Positions 10,145 through 19,268 of a stretch of 64,000 bases of DNA are shown piece after piece. How positions within the stretch are numbered: the first letter of the stretch is position 1; the number at the start of each line of letters is the position of its first letter. The notes under the pieces are model-generated. The model did not search any database and was not told the origin of the DNA. It was given only the letters and a program-made list of their open reading frames with translations. The stretch is from Alkalicoccobacillus murimartini (GTDB lineage: Bacteria > Bacillota > Bacilli > Bacillales > Bacillaceae_D): contig NZ_JAUSUA010000010.1 of the NCBI RefSeq assembly GCF_030813245.1, positions 1 through 64,000 on the forward strand, read 5' to 3'. The translations under genes were made by a program, and so were the position numbers.

Positions 10145-11611
10145 ATGAGCAGCAACGTACGAGTACGATTTGCGCCAAGTCCAACAGGCCACCTTCACAT
10201 CGGAGGCGCACGTTCGGCATTATTTAATTATTTGTTTGCACGAAATCAAGGAGGGAAATTCATCCTTCGTATTGAAGATACAGACCAAGCTCGTAATGTG
10301 GAGCAGGCTAAAGAGAAGTTACTAGACAGCTTAAAGTGGCTAGGCATGGACTGGGATGAAAGTATAGATATCGGTGGGGAGTATGGACCTTACAGCAGCA
10401 TGGAGCGTGTAGACATCTACAAAGAGTACGTTCAGCAGCTGGTTGATGAAGGAAAGGCTTATTACTGCTATATGACCTCTGAAGAGCTTGAAGAAGAGCG
10501 CGCAGCACAGCTAGCACGTGGAGAGGCGCCTAAGTACAGTGGCCGAGATCGTGATTTAACTCCGGAGCAACGTCAGGCGTATGAAGATAAAGGTCTTAAA
10601 CCAGTTGTTCGATTCCGCGTTCCACAAGGTCAAGTCGTAAAGATTGAAGACGCAGTGCGTGGAGATGTTTCATTTGAAACGGACGGTATTGGTGACTTTG
10701 TCATCGCTCGTACAGATGGAATTCCAATGTACAACTTTGCAGTGGTAATTGATGATCAGCTGATGAAGATTTCACATGTCATTCGAGCTGAAGAGCACTT
10801 ATCAAATACACCTCGCCAAGCGTTGGTATTTGAAGCATTTGGTTGGACAAAACCTACTTTTGCTCATGCATCGCTTATTCTAAATCCAGACCGTCAAAAA
10901 ATGAGTAAACGTGATGAATCCATCATTCAGTTTGTAGAGCAGTACAAAGAACTTGGCTATCTTCCAGAGGCACTTGTAAATTTCTTGGCTTTACTTGGTT
11001 GGTCTCCAGTTGGAGAAGAAGAGATCTTTACACTCGATGAACTGTCAGATCAGTTTAGCTTAGAGCGTGTTTCAAAAGCACCAGCTGTATTCGATACAGA
11101 TAAGCTAGCTTGGATGAATAACCAATACATCCAAGCGGCTCCGTTGGAGAAAGTAATTGACCTAGCGTTGCCACATCTAATCAAAGCCGGTCGTATCTCA
11201 GAGGATTTGGATGAGACACGTAAAGAATGGGCTGGTAAGTTAATTGGTTTATATCAAGAGCAGCTACATTACGGAGCTGAAATTGTTGAGCTGACAGAAC
11301 TGTTCTTTAAGCAAGAAATTGAGTATAATGAGGAAGCGAAAGCTGTGCTTGTTGAAGAGCAAGTGCCTGAAGTGTTAAACCACTTCTTAAGCGAGCTTGA
11401 GGAAGTTGAGGCATTCACAGCTCCTCATATCAAGGCAGCTATCAAAGCTACTCAAAAAGCAACGGGTCACAAAGGGAAGAAGCTATTTATGCCGATTCGC
11501 GTTGCAGCTACTGGGCAGACACATGGTCCTGAGCTACCTGATACAATTGAACTGCTGGGCAAAGCGACGATTTCTGCTCGTTTAACTCAAGCAGCAACAT
11601 TAAATCAATAA
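10145..11611 (+). CDS. gltX: Glutamate--tRNA ligase
   Basis: Charges tRNA-Glu and, in Bacillaceae lacking GlnRS, also misacylates tRNA-Gln for the GatCAB pathway. It is a class I synthetase with the HIGH-type motif [11 protein letters not shown] near residue 14 and KMSKR in the Rossmann core. The C-terminal anticodon-binding domain is helical. It has 488 residues, a typical length. It lies 90 bases after ispF with a weak ribosome site (GGATGGTG). No terminator is seen after it: a T-box leader follows, as in the gltX-cysE-cysS transcript of B. subtilis. Confidence 0.96.
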   Translation: MSSNVRVRFAPSPTGHLHIGGARSALFNYLFARNQGGKFILRIEDTDQARNVEQAKEKLLDSLKWLGMDWDESIDIGGEYGPYSSMERVDIYKEYVQQLVDEGKAYYCYMTSEELEEERAAQLARGEAPKYSGRDRDLTPEQRQAYEDKGLKPVVRFRVPQGQVVKIEDAVRGDVSFETDGIGDFVIARTDGIPMYNFAVVIDDQLMKISHVIRAEEHLSNTPRQALVFEAFGWTKPTFAHASLILNPDRQKMSKRDESIIQFVEQYKELGYLPEALVNFLALLGWSPVGEEEIFTLDELSDQFSLERVSKAPAVFDTDKLAWMNNQYIQAAPLEKVIDLALPHLIKAGRISEDLDETRKEWAGKLIGLYQEQLHYGAEIVELTELFFKQEIEYNEEAKAVLVEEQVPEVLNHFLSELEEVEAFTAPHIKAAIKATQKATGHKGKKLFMPIRVAATGQTHGPELPDTIELLGKATISARLTQAATLNQ

Positions 11612-11619
11612 TTGCATAC

Positions 11620-11880
11620 ACACATCTTGTTGATTGGGAGGGGCAACCTTTTGATTTCGTTCTCCAGAGAACACCGCAATGGCTGAGAGCGGCGTAACGA
11701 AATCGGTTGAACATGCACCCATGAGACTTTTTCTGAACTGGGACTACCTAAAGTAGGAAAAAGCGGATAGCGCCGTTATACGCTCTTAAGTTTGATAGAA
11801 GCAAGATCTCTATCGAAAAAACCAGAGTGGAACCGTGCTGTCTGCGCCTCTGTGCATCTTTGATGCACAGAGTTTTTTTA
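11620..11880 (+). promoter_or_regulatory. T-box leader (probably tRNA-Cys) with terminator
   Basis: The region between gltX and cysE has the T-box core AGAGTGGAACCGTG (11824-11837), followed by a perfect 11-bp terminator stem CTCTGTGCATC (11848-11858) / GATGCACAGAG (11862-11872) and a T run. Upstream is a long Stem I-like region. A plausible Cys specifier, TGC (11714-11716), is followed by a purine in a bulge context. The downstream genes are cysE and cysS, so uncharged tRNA-Cys is the expected ligand. The class assignment is firm. The specifier codon is inferred. Confidence 0.9.
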
Positions 11881-11903
11881 TGGAGGAAAGGGGGAGTGAA
11901 GAA

Positions 11904-12554
11904 ATGCCAATATTCAAGACGCTGATTAATGACGTAGATGTAGTATTTAGTCAGGACCCAGCGGCAAGGAGCCGGATGGAAGTTATTTTTACGTATTCAG
12001 GAGTACATGCTATTTGGGCGCACCGGATGGCTCATGGACTTTGGCAATGGAAGCTCTATTTTCTAGCCAAACTTTTAGCTCAAATTAGTCGTTTTTTCAC
12101 AGGTATCGAAATCCACCCTGCAGCCGTTATTGGTCAACGATTATTTATTGACCATGGAATGGGCGTTGTCATTGGAGAAACCTGTGAGATTGGTGATAAT
12201 GTGACGATATATCAGGGAGTAACTCTAGGGGGAACAGGGAAAGAAAAAGGGAAACGGCATCCTACTGTTAAGGATGGTGTGATGATCGCCAGTGGAGCTA
12301 AAGTACTTGGATCGTTTACGATTGGAGAGTATTCTCGTATTGGTGCTGGTTCTGTCGTGTTAAAAGAAGTGCCAGCTAATTCAACGGTTGTAGGAATACC
12401 GGGCCGAATTGTCGTGAAGAATGGATGTAGAGTGGATCATGAGCTCGATCATCATATCCTACCAGATCCAGTGGCAGATAAATTCAAACAACTTGAAGAA
12501 GAATTAGATGAATTAAAAAAAGAGCTACGTGACCAGAAAAAAACGTCACCATAA
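11904..12554 (+). CDS. cysE: Serine O-acetyltransferase
   Basis: Makes O-acetylserine from serine and acetyl-CoA, the first committed step of cysteine synthesis. The N-terminal helical domain is followed by left-handed beta-helix hexapeptide repeats with the active-site region FIDHGMGVVIGE and GVTLGGTGKEKGKRHP. The frame is open from 11835 inside the T-box terminator, but AGGAAAGGGGGAG and family alignment place the start at ATG 11904 (216 residues). The charged C-terminal tail ends in a short coiled region. Expression should depend on the T-box. Confidence 0.95.
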   Translation: MPIFKTLINDVDVVFSQDPAARSRMEVIFTYSGVHAIWAHRMAHGLWQWKLYFLAKLLAQISRFFTGIEIHPAAVIGQRLFIDHGMGVVIGETCEIGDNVTIYQGVTLGGTGKEKGKRHPTVKDGVMIASGAKVLGSFTIGEYSRIGAGSVVLKEVPANSTVVGIPGRIVVKNGCRVDHELDHHILPDPVADKFKQLEEELDELKKELRDQKKTSP

Positions 12555-12606
12555 ATAGATAAGAAGATTATGCTAACAGAACAACAAAACTAAGGGAGAA
12601 GATTGT

Positions 12607-14013
12607 ATGGCCATTCAGATTCTCAATAGCTTGACTATGAAAAAAGAACCCTTTGTTCCTATCGAGGATGGCAAGGTTAAGATGTATGTATGCGGACCGA
12701 CTGTCTACAATTACATTCATATCGGGAACGCCCGACCACCCATTGTCTATGATATGGTACGGAGATATTTAGAGTATCGTGGGTATGAGGTATTATTTGT
12801 TTCGAACTTCACAGATGTAGATGACAAGATCATCCGAGCAGCAAATGAATTAGGTGAGGATGTTTTTGATGTCGCTAATCGTTTTATCGAGGCTTATCAT
12901 CAAGATACGTGTGCACTAGGTGTAAAACCAGCGGATAAGCATCCACGTGTGACAGAAACGATTCCTGATATTGTAGAGTTTATTGAAGTGCTTGAGCAAA
13001 AAGGCTATGCGTACGCTTCAGGTGGGGATGTTTATTTTCGTACGAGAAAATTCAAAGGATATGGGAAATTATCCTCCCAATCCATTGATGATTTGAAAAG
13101 CGGCTCACGCATTGAAGTGGATGAACGCAAGGATGATGCACTTGATTTTGTTCTTTGGAAGGCTGCAAAAGACGGAGAAGTCTCTTGGGATAGTCCATGG
13201 GGCAAAGGCAGACCGGGCTGGCACATCGAATGTTCAGCTATGGTAAAAAAATATTTAGGTGACACAATTGATATTCATGCTGGTGGTCAGGACTTGGCTT
13301 TTCCGCACCATGAAAATGAGATTGCGCAGTCAGAAGCCTTGACAGACAAGCAAATGGCCAACTATTGGATGCATAATGGCTTTATAAATATTGATAATGA
13401 AAAAATGTCTAAATCACTCGGAAACTTTGTTTTAGCTCATGACATTATTCGACAGCATTCCCCTGAAGTCGTTCGATTCTTTATGTTGACAGCTCACTAT
13501 CGTAGCCCAATTAATTTCAGCTCAGAATTGCTTGATGGGGCACAGAATGGCTTAGAACGGATCAAAACAGCTCTAGCCTTGATGAAACATAGACTTAGTG
13601 ATTCAGCGGACTTTGGAGAGCCATCCGATTGGCTTGAAAAGGTTGCAGAGTTACGAGATCGTTTTATTCGTGAAATGGATGATGATTTTAACAGTGCAAA
13701 TGGTATTGCTGTTTTATTTGATGCAGCGAAAGAAGCAAACCGATATAATCGTGAGGCTCAGACTTCAAAGGCTGTTCTTACGGCGTTTATTACGTTATTT
13801 GATGAGCTTGGAGGCGTGTTAGGTCTAGAACTGCATCAAGAAGCAGAACTGCTTGATGAAGAGGTCGATCAATTAATAGAGAAGCGTAATAATGCCCGTG
13901 CAGAACGTAATTTCCAAGAGGCTGATTCGATTCGGGATCAATTGAAGGAGCAGGGAATTCTGCTAGAAGATACACCTCAGGGAGTACGGTGGAAGAGAGA
14001 AGTACGCGCATGA
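12607..14013 (+). CDS. cysS: Cysteine--tRNA ligase
   Basis: Class I synthetase that charges tRNA-Cys. Visible features: zinc and HIGH region [18 protein letters not shown] near residue 27, further zinc ligands in GWHIECSAM and FPHHENE, and KMSKSLGNF. It has 468 residues, normal. AAGGGAGA lies just upstream of ATG 12607. It shares the T-box transcript with cysE, so cysteine supply and charging respond together. Its stop overlaps the start of mrnC (ATGA). Confidence 0.97.
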   Translation: MAIQILNSLTMKKEPFVPIEDGKVKMYVCGPTVYNYIHIGNARPPIVYDMVRRYLEYRGYEVLFVSNFTDVDDKIIRAANELGEDVFDVANRFIEAYHQDTCALGVKPADKHPRVTETIPDIVEFIEVLEQKGYAYASGGDVYFRTRKFKGYGKLSSQSIDDLKSGSRIEVDERKDDALDFVLWKAAKDGEVSWDSPWGKGRPGWHIECSAMVKKYLGDTIDIHAGGQDLAFPHHENEIAQSEALTDKQMANYWMHNGFINIDNEKMSKSLGNFVLAHDIIRQHSPEVVRFFMLTAHYRSPINFSSELLDGAQNGLERIKTALALMKHRLSDSADFGEPSDWLEKVAELRDRFIREMDDDFNSANGIAVLFDAAKEANRYNREAQTSKAVLTAFITLFDELGGVLGLELHQEAELLDEEVDQLIEKRNNARAERNFQEADSIRDQLKEQGILLEDTPQGVRWKREVRA

Positions 14014-14453
14014 AAATTATTGAAGCGACAACGGATCTAAAGCAATTAAATGGTTTGGCCCTCGCTTACATGGGGGATGCAGTGTTAGATATGTACGTGC
14101 GGTATTACCTTCTCGCTAAAGGGAAGGTGAAACCACACGCATTGCATGTAGAATCAACGCGTTATGTATCTGCCAAGGCGCAGGCTGAAATGGTTCACAG
14201 ACTTGAAGAAGACAAGCAGTTCACAGAGCAGGAGCTCCTGGTGATCAAACGTGGACGAAATGCCAAATCAGGCACAGTACCAAAGAATACGAGTGTAACG
14301 ACCTACCGTTATTCTACCGGGTTTGAAGCCTTACTTGGCTACTTATATCTAACGAATCAATCAGAACGTTTGGATGAAATCATCGAGATGGCTCTAGGCG
14401 AATACGAAGACAAACAAGAGAAAAACAAAGGAGGGGCACAAGAAGATGAGTGA
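14010..14453 (+). CDS. mrnC: Mini-ribonuclease 3
   Basis: RNase III-fold nuclease lacking a double-stranded RNA-binding domain; it matures 23S rRNA ends in B. subtilis. The signature [18 protein letters not shown] contains the acidic catalytic residues, and [13 protein letters not shown] with [17 protein letters not shown] completes the active site. The frame opens at 13989, but ATG 14010, overlapping the cysS stop as ATGA, fits the family N-terminus (147 residues). It overlaps rlmB by 8 bases. Confidence 0.93.
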   Translation: MKIIEATTDLKQLNGLALAYMGDAVLDMYVRYYLLAKGKVKPHALHVESTRYVSAKAQAEMVHRLEEDKQFTEQELLVIKRGRNAKSGTVPKNTSVTTYRYSTGFEALLGYLYLTNQSERLDEIIEMALGEYEDKQEKNKGGAQEDE

Positions 14454-15195
14454 AGAATTTATAGCAGGAAAAAACCCTGTTCTAGAAGCACTTAGAGCAG
14501 GACATGCCATTCATAAGATTTGGATTGCAGAAGGGTCACAAAAGGGACAAATGAGTAAGCTCATGCAAGTGGCGAAAGAAAAGAATATTCTTGTACAGAC
14601 AGCACCAAAAAAGAAGTTAGAGAACCTGCTAGGTAATGATAATCACCAGGGTGTGGTGGCTTCCATTGCAGCGTATGAGTATGCAGAGATTGATGATATT
14701 TTTGAGCGTGCAGCCTCAAAAAACGAGGAACCTTTTTTCCTAGTACTTGATGAAATAGAAGATCCTCATAACCTAGGCTCTATCCTTAGAACGGCGGATG
14801 CAGTTGGTGCACATGGCGTCATCATTCCGAAGAGACGTGCAGTGGGGTTAACTCAAACCGTTGCTAAAGCCTCTACTGGTGCTATTGAGTATGTGCCTGT
14901 TGTACGTGTAACCAACATCTCCCGCACAATGGATGATCTTAAGAAACGAGGAGTATGGTTCGCAGGAACGGACGCCTCAGCGAATGATGATTACCGTGGT
15001 GCAGCATTTGATATGGCCTTAGGTCTTGTTATCGGTAGTGAAGGTAAAGGAATGAGTCGACTCGTGAAAGAGAAATGCGACTTCCTTGTATATATCCCAA
15101 TGGTTGGTAAGGTGACTTCCTTGAATGCGTCTGTTGCAGCTAGTTTACTTATGTATGAGGTACACCGTAAACGTTCACCACTAGGAAGTCTGTAA
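14446..15195 (+). CDS. rlmB: 23S rRNA (guanosine-2'-O-)-methyltransferase RlmB family (YacO)
   Basis: SPOUT-class methyltransferase. The N-terminal substrate-binding domain starts [14 protein letters not shown]. The SpoU domain shows [31 protein letters not shown] and [15 protein letters not shown], the knotted SAM-binding motifs. It has 249 residues, normal. AAAGGAGGGG precedes ATG 14446. In Bacillus the protein is YacO; the exact rRNA target is inferred from the family. Confidence 0.92.
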   Translation: MSEEFIAGKNPVLEALRAGHAIHKIWIAEGSQKGQMSKLMQVAKEKNILVQTAPKKKLENLLGNDNHQGVVASIAAYEYAEIDDIFERAASKNEEPFFLVLDEIEDPHNLGSILRTADAVGAHGVIIPKRRAVGLTQTVAKASTGAIEYVPVVRVTNISRTMDDLKKRGVWFAGTDASANDDYRGAAFDMALGLVIGSEGKGMSRLVKEKCDFLVYIPMVGKVTSLNASVAASLLMYEVHRKRSPLGSL

Positions 15196-15197
15196 CA

Positions 15198-15710
15198 ATG
15201 AGAACGATTCTGCTGGTTGATGGGTACAACATTATTGGCGCATGGCCTAAACTGCGTGAATTAAAAGACGTAGATCTGGAACTGGCACGGGATCTTCTAA
15301 TTAGCAAAATGGCTGAGTATCAGGCATTTTCAGGAGATAAGGTGTCTGTCATCTTTGATGCACATATGGTATCCGGAATTGGGAAGTCATACAAAAACCA
15401 CAGAGTGGAAGTCATTTATACTAAGAGTCAAGAGACGGCAGATGAGCGGATTGAACGCATGGTCCGTGAGCTAAAGCGAATCGATACAACCATTCACGTG
15501 GCAACATCGGACTTTGCTGAGCAGTCCGTTATCTTTGGAAGTGGCGCTTTACGAAAGTCGGCAAGAGAACTTTTAACAGAGACAGATTTGGCAAAAAAAG
15601 GAATTGAAAAACTAGTCGAAAATACCAGAAAACAACAAAAATCGACACACGCATATCTTAGCGAAGAGCTGACAGAAATATTTGAAAAATGGCGTCGTGG
15701 TGAGAGGTGA
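15198..15710 (+). CDS. rae1: Ribosome-dependent mRNA endonuclease Rae1 (YacP, NYN domain)
   Basis: NYN/PIN-like nuclease; the B. subtilis orthologue enters the ribosomal A site and cuts translated mRNA. The domain is visible in LLVDGYNIIGAWP (catalytic Asp near residue 7), VIFDAH, and ETADERIERMV with later ATSDFAEQ acidic residues. It has 170 residues. It begins 2 bases after rlmB stops, using the GGAAG inside that gene's end. Last gene of the gltX-to-rae1 group; a promoter for sigH follows immediately. Confidence 0.93.
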   Translation: MRTILLVDGYNIIGAWPKLRELKDVDLELARDLLISKMAEYQAFSGDKVSVIFDAHMVSGIGKSYKNHRVEVIYTKSQETADERIERMVRELKRIDTTIHVATSDFAEQSVIFGSGALRKSARELLTETDLAKKGIEKLVENTRKQQKSTHAYLSEELTEIFEKWRRGER

Positions 15711-15714
15711 GTGG

Positions 15715-15744
15715 TTGACCTACTGGAAAACTGTGCTATATAAT
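15715..15744 (+). promoter_or_regulatory. Sigma-A promoter of sigH
   Basis: TTGACC (15715-15720), 18-bp spacer, TATAAT (15739-15744). It sits 46 bases before the sigH start. In B. subtilis the sigH promoter is sigma-A-dependent and repressed by AbrB. No AbrB site can be defined by eye. Confidence 0.82.
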
Positions 15745-15789
15745 ACGTTTAAACATTAAGTCAGTGGCCTTGGCCGAGGGGGTATTGTT

Positions 15790-16455
15790 GTGACTGCAGA
15801 GCTTCAGTTGGAACCAACTTTTACAAATTATGTACAAGATTTTGACCAGGCTGATGATGGTTTTCTTGTGGAACAAGTAAAACTGGGCAACACACAGGCA
15901 CTTGAATATTTGATTAACAAATATAAGAACTTTGTCCGTGCGAAGTCACGCTCGTATTTCTTAATTGGTGCAGACCACGAAGATATTGTGCAAGAAGGAA
16001 TGATAGGTCTCTACAAAGCGGTTCGAGATTTTAGAGGGGACAAGCTTTCCTCTTTTAAGGCGTTTGCAGAGTTATGTATCACGAGGCAAATTATCACAGC
16101 CATCAAAACGGCAACTAGGCAAAAGCACATCCCCCTCAACTCATATGTCTCATTGGACAAGCCACTGTATGATGAAGAATCGGAGCGTACGCTGTTAGAC
16201 GTTATTTGTGGGAATCGAGTCACAAATCCGGAAGAACTACTAATCAACCAGGAAGAATTTGAGAATATCGAATTGAAAATGGGTGAAATCCTGAGCGAGC
16301 TGGAGCAACAAGTATTGCTTCTTTACCTAGATGGTCGAACCTATCAGGAAATTTCTTCAGATCTAAACCGGCATGTGAAGTCGATCGACAATGCTCTTCA
16401 GCGTGTAAAACGAAAATTGGAGCGTTATGTAGAGCTTAGAGGCGTGACCTTGTAG
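15790..16455 (+). CDS. sigH: RNA polymerase sigma factor SigH
   Basis: Transition-phase and early-sporulation sigma factor (Spo0H). Region 2 is intact, with FVRAKSRSYFLIGADHEDIVQEGMIGLY and the -10-reading helix; region 4 shows YLDGRTYQEISSDLNRHVKSIDNALQR. It has 221 residues. It starts at GTG 15790, with GAGGGGG about 8 bases upstream. Its presence, with cwlD at the other end of the window, supports an endospore former. Unlike B. subtilis, no rpmG follows. Confidence 0.96.
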   Translation: MTAELQLEPTFTNYVQDFDQADDGFLVEQVKLGNTQALEYLINKYKNFVRAKSRSYFLIGADHEDIVQEGMIGLYKAVRDFRGDKLSSFKAFAELCITRQIITAIKTATRQKHIPLNSYVSLDKPLYDEESERTLLDVICGNRVTNPEELLINQEEFENIELKMGEILSELEQQVLLLYLDGRTYQEISSDLNRHVKSIDNALQRVKRKLERYVELRGVTL

Positions 16456-16594
16456 TCAGAGTCTCAAATGATACACGTAGTGAAAACGAAGTGGACAGAG
16501 TAGTTGTCCGCTTTTTCGCTATACATACGTCTTATAAAAGCAAGGAAATCTATTAAAAGTCTTCACGAGACTAAGACAAATGCCCTACGGAATA

Positions 16595-16623
16595 TTGACA
16601 CATTTTTCTTGACATGCTAGTAT
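16595..16623 (+). promoter_or_regulatory. Putative promoter upstream of secE
   Basis: TTGACA (16595-16600), 17-bp spacer, TAGTAT (16618-16623), preceded by TGC so that it also reads as an extended -10. A second TTGACA (16609-16614) overlaps the spacer without a good -10. It would start a ~220-base leader ahead of secE. Confidence 0.65.
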
Positions 16624-16732
16624 CAAAGAGTATGTGTACTAATAATCGTTTACTATATTATAAATGGACAGGCTTTGTGTCTGTCAGCTAAAAATAAGGT
16701 AGCGAATATCATAACGTAATGTACTAGCAGTA

Positions 16733-16767
16733 AACCGCATTTGAATGAATGCAGCGGTTCTTTTTTT
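16733..16767 (+). terminator. Intrinsic terminator in the secE leader
   Basis: AACCGC (16733-16738) pairs with GCGGTT (16754-16759), with additional ATT/AAT pairing inside, followed by CTTTTTTT. It lies 85 bases before secE, downstream of the putative promoter. It may end sigH transcripts or act as an attenuator of secE-nusG. Confidence 0.8.
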
Positions 16768-16851
16768 ATTTGGAGGCATCCTTGGTTCAAGAGTCTTCTG
16801 AATAGATGCGTAGTAGAATGACCATAATTGAATGGTGCTGGAGGTGTTCCC

Positions 16852-17031
16852 ATGGTAAAGTACTTAGGCAATTTCTTTCAGAGTGTCGGACAAGAAATGA
16901 AAAGAGTTAGCTGGCCGACAAGGAAAGAGCTAACACGTTATACATTGGTGGTTATCGCAACCGTTGCCATTATGACAGTCTTTTTCGCTGTTGTTGATTT
17001 GGGGATTTCAGAGTTAGTTCGCCTGCTGTAA
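16852..17031 (+). CDS. secE: Preprotein translocase subunit SecE
   Basis: Small essential subunit of the SecYEG channel. It has 59 residues: a cytoplasmic amphipathic helix (FFQSVGQEMKRVSWPTRKEL, the SecE signature WPTRKEL) and one membrane helix (TLVVIATVAIMTVFFAVVDLGI). The frame extends to 16828, but GGAGGTG (16840-16846) sits 5 bases before ATG 16852, which matches the family start. It is followed closely by nusG, the conserved partner. B. subtilis has rpmGB between sigH and secE; here it is absent. Confidence 0.95.
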   Translation: MVKYLGNFFQSVGQEMKRVSWPTRKELTRYTLVVIATVAIMTVFFAVVDLGISELVRLL

Positions 17032-17079
17032 CAGAGTCTCTCCGATAAGAGAGTCACTACAAATGAATGAATGATAGAA

Positions 17080-17113
17080 AGGAGGCGAATAGGACGATCT
17101 GGTCCTAGCCACA
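17080..17113 (+). promoter_or_regulatory. Structured translation initiation region of nusG
   Basis: The only good Shine-Dalgarno (AGGAGGCG, 17080-17087) lies about 27 bases before the nusG ATG, too far for normal use. Between them TAGGAC (17090-17095) and GTCCTA (17102-17107) form a perfect 6-bp hairpin with a 6-base loop. Folding it leaves 4+6 unpaired bases between GGAGG and ATG, a normal effective spacing. The base pairing is seen; the role is inferred. Confidence 0.6.
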
Positions 17114-17647
17114 ATGGAGAAAAATTGGTATGTGGTTCACACGTATTCAGGCTATGAAAACAAGGTGAAAGCCAACCTTGAAAAGCGTGTAGAATCAATG
17201 GATATGACAGATAAGATCTTTCGAGTGCTTGTTCCTGTCGAAGAAGAAACAGAAATTAAAAATGGTAAGACGAAGACCGTAACGCGTAAAGTATTCCCGG
17301 GTTATGTGTTGGTAGAAATTATCATGACAGATGACTCGTGGTACGTCGTTCGTAATACGCCTGGTGTAACTGGATTTGTTGGTTCTTCTGGAGCTGGTTC
17401 AAAACCAACTGCGCTTCTTCCGGATGAAGTTGAAAGCATTCTGAAGCAAATGGGTGTAGAACAGCCTAAAGCAGAAATTGATTTTGATATCAAAGAATCT
17501 GTTAAAGTAAAAGAAGGTCCTTTCGCGAATTTTGTTGGAACAATTGAAGAAATTCAAGTTGAAAAACAAAAGGTTAAAGTTCATGTGAACATGTTTGGAC
17601 GCGAGACGCCAGTTGAACTAGATTTCAATCAAGTTGAAAAGATTTAA
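17114..17647 (+). CDS. nusG: Transcription termination/antitermination factor NusG
   Basis: Binds RNA polymerase clamp helices, affects pausing and couples transcription to translation. The N-terminal NGN domain starts MEKNWYVVHTYSGYENKVKANL and includes FPGYVLVE and VRNTPGVTGFVG. The C-terminal KOW domain has VKEGPFANFVGTIEEI and NMFGRETPVELDF. It has 177 residues, normal. ATG 17114 matches the family start. No in-frame ATG/GTG/TTG lies between the Shine-Dalgarno and this codon; a CTG at 17099 is the only near-cognate alternative. Confidence 0.97.
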   Translation: MEKNWYVVHTYSGYENKVKANLEKRVESMDMTDKIFRVLVPVEEETEIKNGKTKTVTRKVFPGYVLVEIIMTDDSWYVVRNTPGVTGFVGSSGAGSKPTALLPDEVESILKQMGVEQPKAEIDFDIKESVKVKEGPFANFVGTIEEIQVEKQKVKVHVNMFGRETPVELDFNQVEKI

Positions 17648-17718
17648 TAAATAACTTGATATATCGCGTCGAAGGTGATAGAATTTTCATGTTTGATATG
17701 GTTTCATAACATGAGCCA

Positions 17719-17745
17719 TCGGGTGCATGAATGCATCCGTTTTTT
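17719..17745 (+). terminator. Terminator between nusG and rplK
   Basis: CGGGTGCAT and ATGCATCCG (about 17720-17739) form a 9-bp stem with one G-T pair and a minimal loop, followed by TTTTTT. It separates secE-nusG from the L11 transcript or attenuates read-through. Confidence 0.75.
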
Positions 17746-17804
17746 GAGTGGGAGGATGAAAATCATCCGGATAACCACATCACGGACTTAAGGAGGTGTG
17801 TCAC

Positions 17805-18230
17805 GTGGCTAAAAAGGTAATTAAAATGGTTAAATTGCAAATCCCTGCTGGGAAAGCGAATCCAGCTCCACCGGTTGGTCCTGCATTGGGTCAAGCAGGT
17901 GTGAATATTATGGGTTTCTGTAAAGAATTTAACGCTCGTACTTCTGATCAAGCAGGTCTTATCATCCCTGTTGAGATTACGGTGTTTGAGGATCGTTCAT
18001 TTACGTTCATCACTAAAACTCCGCCTGCAGCAGTATTGCTTAAGAAAGCAGCTGGAATCGAGTCTGGTTCTGGAGAGCCGAACCGAAATAAAGTTGCAAC
18101 TGTTAAGCGTGATAAAGTGCGCGAGATTGCTGAAACTAAGATGCCGGATCTCAACGCAGCGAATGTTGAATCCGCTATGCGTATGGTTGAAGGAACTGCT
18201 CGTAGCATGGGAATTACGATCGAAGATTAA
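17805..18230 (+). CDS. rplK: 50S ribosomal protein L11
   Basis: Binds 23S rRNA at the GTPase-associated centre with L10 and is needed for the RelA stringent response. The N-terminal domain is typical ([26 protein letters not shown]), with the C-terminal RNA-binding domain [26 protein letters not shown]. It starts at GTG 17805, six bases after AAGGAGGTG (17790-17798), giving 141 residues as in B. subtilis. An in-frame upstream extension to 17796 overlaps the ribosome site and is rejected. Confidence 0.97.
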   Translation: MAKKVIKMVKLQIPAGKANPAPPVGPALGQAGVNIMGFCKEFNARTSDQAGLIIPVEITVFEDRSFTFITKTPPAAVLLKKAAGIESGSGEPNRNKVATVKRDKVREIAETKMPDLNAANVESAMRMVEGTARSMGITIED

Positions 18231-18246
18231 TTGTTCCGTTTACTGG

Positions 18247-18296
18247 AGGTTGCGATTGAGGGTCATTCCTCATACCTGTTAGACAGGGCGCAACCT
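18247..18296 (+). promoter_or_regulatory. Three-way-junction RNA element between rplK and rplA
   Basis: AGGTTGCG (18247-18254) and CGCAACCT (18289-18296) form a perfect 8-bp stem. It encloses two hairpins: TGAGG/CCTCA (18257-18261/18268-18272) and CCTGT/ACAGG (18275-18279/18283-18287). There is no T tract, so this is not a terminator. A regulatory site for L1 is a natural guess given its place before rplA, but that is inference. Confidence 0.6.
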
Positions 18297-18348
18297 TCTG
18301 TAGTGGGAGGACTATCCGTTAAAACCACAATTGAGGAGGAAAAGAATC

Positions 18349-19044
18349 ATGGCTAAAAAAGGCAAAAAGTATCAAGAAGCTCTTAAGTTGGTTGATAAGG
18401 ATACTACGTATTCTCCAGCTGAAGCAATTGAACTTGTTAAGAAAACAGCAACAGCTAAATTTGACGAATCTGTTGAAATAGCTGTGCGTCTGGGTGTAGA
18501 CCCGAAAAAAGCGGATCAGCAAATCCGTGGAGCAGTAGTGCTTCCGAATGGTACAGGTAAAACACAACGTGTTCTTGTATTTGCTAAAGGTGATAAAGCA
18601 AAAGAAGCTGAAGCTGCTGGTGCTGACTATGTTGGAGAAGAAGATTTCATCAACAAAATCAACCAAGGTTGGTTTGAATTTGATGTAATCGTAGCGACTC
18701 CAGATATGATGGCTCAAGTTGGTAAACTTGGTCGTGTTCTTGGACCAAAAGGCCTAATGCCTAACCCTAAGACTGGAACTGTTACATTTGATGTAACTAA
18801 AGCAGTTAATGAAATCAAAGCTGGTAAAGTAGAGTACCGTGTTGAGAAATCCGGTAACGTACACGTGCCAATCGGTAAGGTATCATTTGACAATGATAAA
18901 CTTGTTGAGAACTTCAAGACAATTGTTGATACGCTATTAAAAGCTAAGCCAAGCGCAGCTAAAGGTACGTATGTACGTAACGTTGCTATTGCTTCAACAA
19001 TGGGTCCTGGAATCCGCGTGAACATCTCTTCTCTTTCTAAATAA
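18349..19044 (+). CDS. rplA: 50S ribosomal protein L1
   Basis: Forms the L1 stalk, which moves with E-site tRNA, and in many bacteria represses its own operon. The signature [32 protein letters not shown] is split by nothing and the protein is complete, with 231 residues from ATG 18349. GAGGAGGAAAAG precedes it; a TTG at 18331 in the same frame lies before or in the ribosome site and is not used. Follows rplK after a structured 118-base gap. Confidence 0.97.
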   Translation: MAKKGKKYQEALKLVDKDTTYSPAEAIELVKKTATAKFDESVEIAVRLGVDPKKADQQIRGAVVLPNGTGKTQRVLVFAKGDKAKEAEAAGADYVGEEDFINKINQGWFEFDVIVATPDMMAQVGKLGRVLGPKGLMPNPKTGTVTFDVTKAVNEIKAGKVEYRVEKSGNVHVPIGKVSFDNDKLVENFKTIVDTLLKAKPSAAKGTYVRNVAIASTMGPGIRVNISSLSK

Positions 19045-19086
19045 ACGTTGACAACGCGAGTGTTCATTGAGTATACTTTTCAAAGT

Positions 19087-19218
19087 GCGTAATGAATACG
19101 CTGTTCAACAAAATGATTATACCGTAGACAGTAGGTGCCTTTTGGCTTAATATCCTGCCGAGGTAAGCGATAGATTCTTATGAATCCATACGCCCTCATG
19201 TCTGCATGAGGGCTTTTT
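19087..19218 (+). promoter_or_regulatory. L10 ribosomal protein leader with terminator
   Basis: The gap before rplJ holds the conserved L10-leader segments CCGTAGACAGTAGGTGC (19122-19138) and CCTGCCGAGGT (19154-19164), then a perfect terminator GCCCTCATG (19192-19200) / CATGAGGGC (19205-19213) with five T. In Firmicutes the L10-L12 complex binds this leader and lowers rplJ-rplL expression. The family match is by recognised motifs, not by a covariance search. Confidence 0.9.
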
Positions 19219-19268
19219 ATATGCTTATGTGCGGTATGAACGTAAAAGACTAACAGGAGGTGTAAAGT

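Noticed and set aside
11508-11714. Minus-strand frame over the end of gltX and the T-box
   Set aside because: Explained by gltX coding sequence plus the structured leader.
18319-18717. Minus-strand frame of 132 codons opposite rplA
   Set aside because: Lies wholly antisense to L1, rich in Phe/Ser/Cys as expected from a shadow frame, with no supporting start signal.
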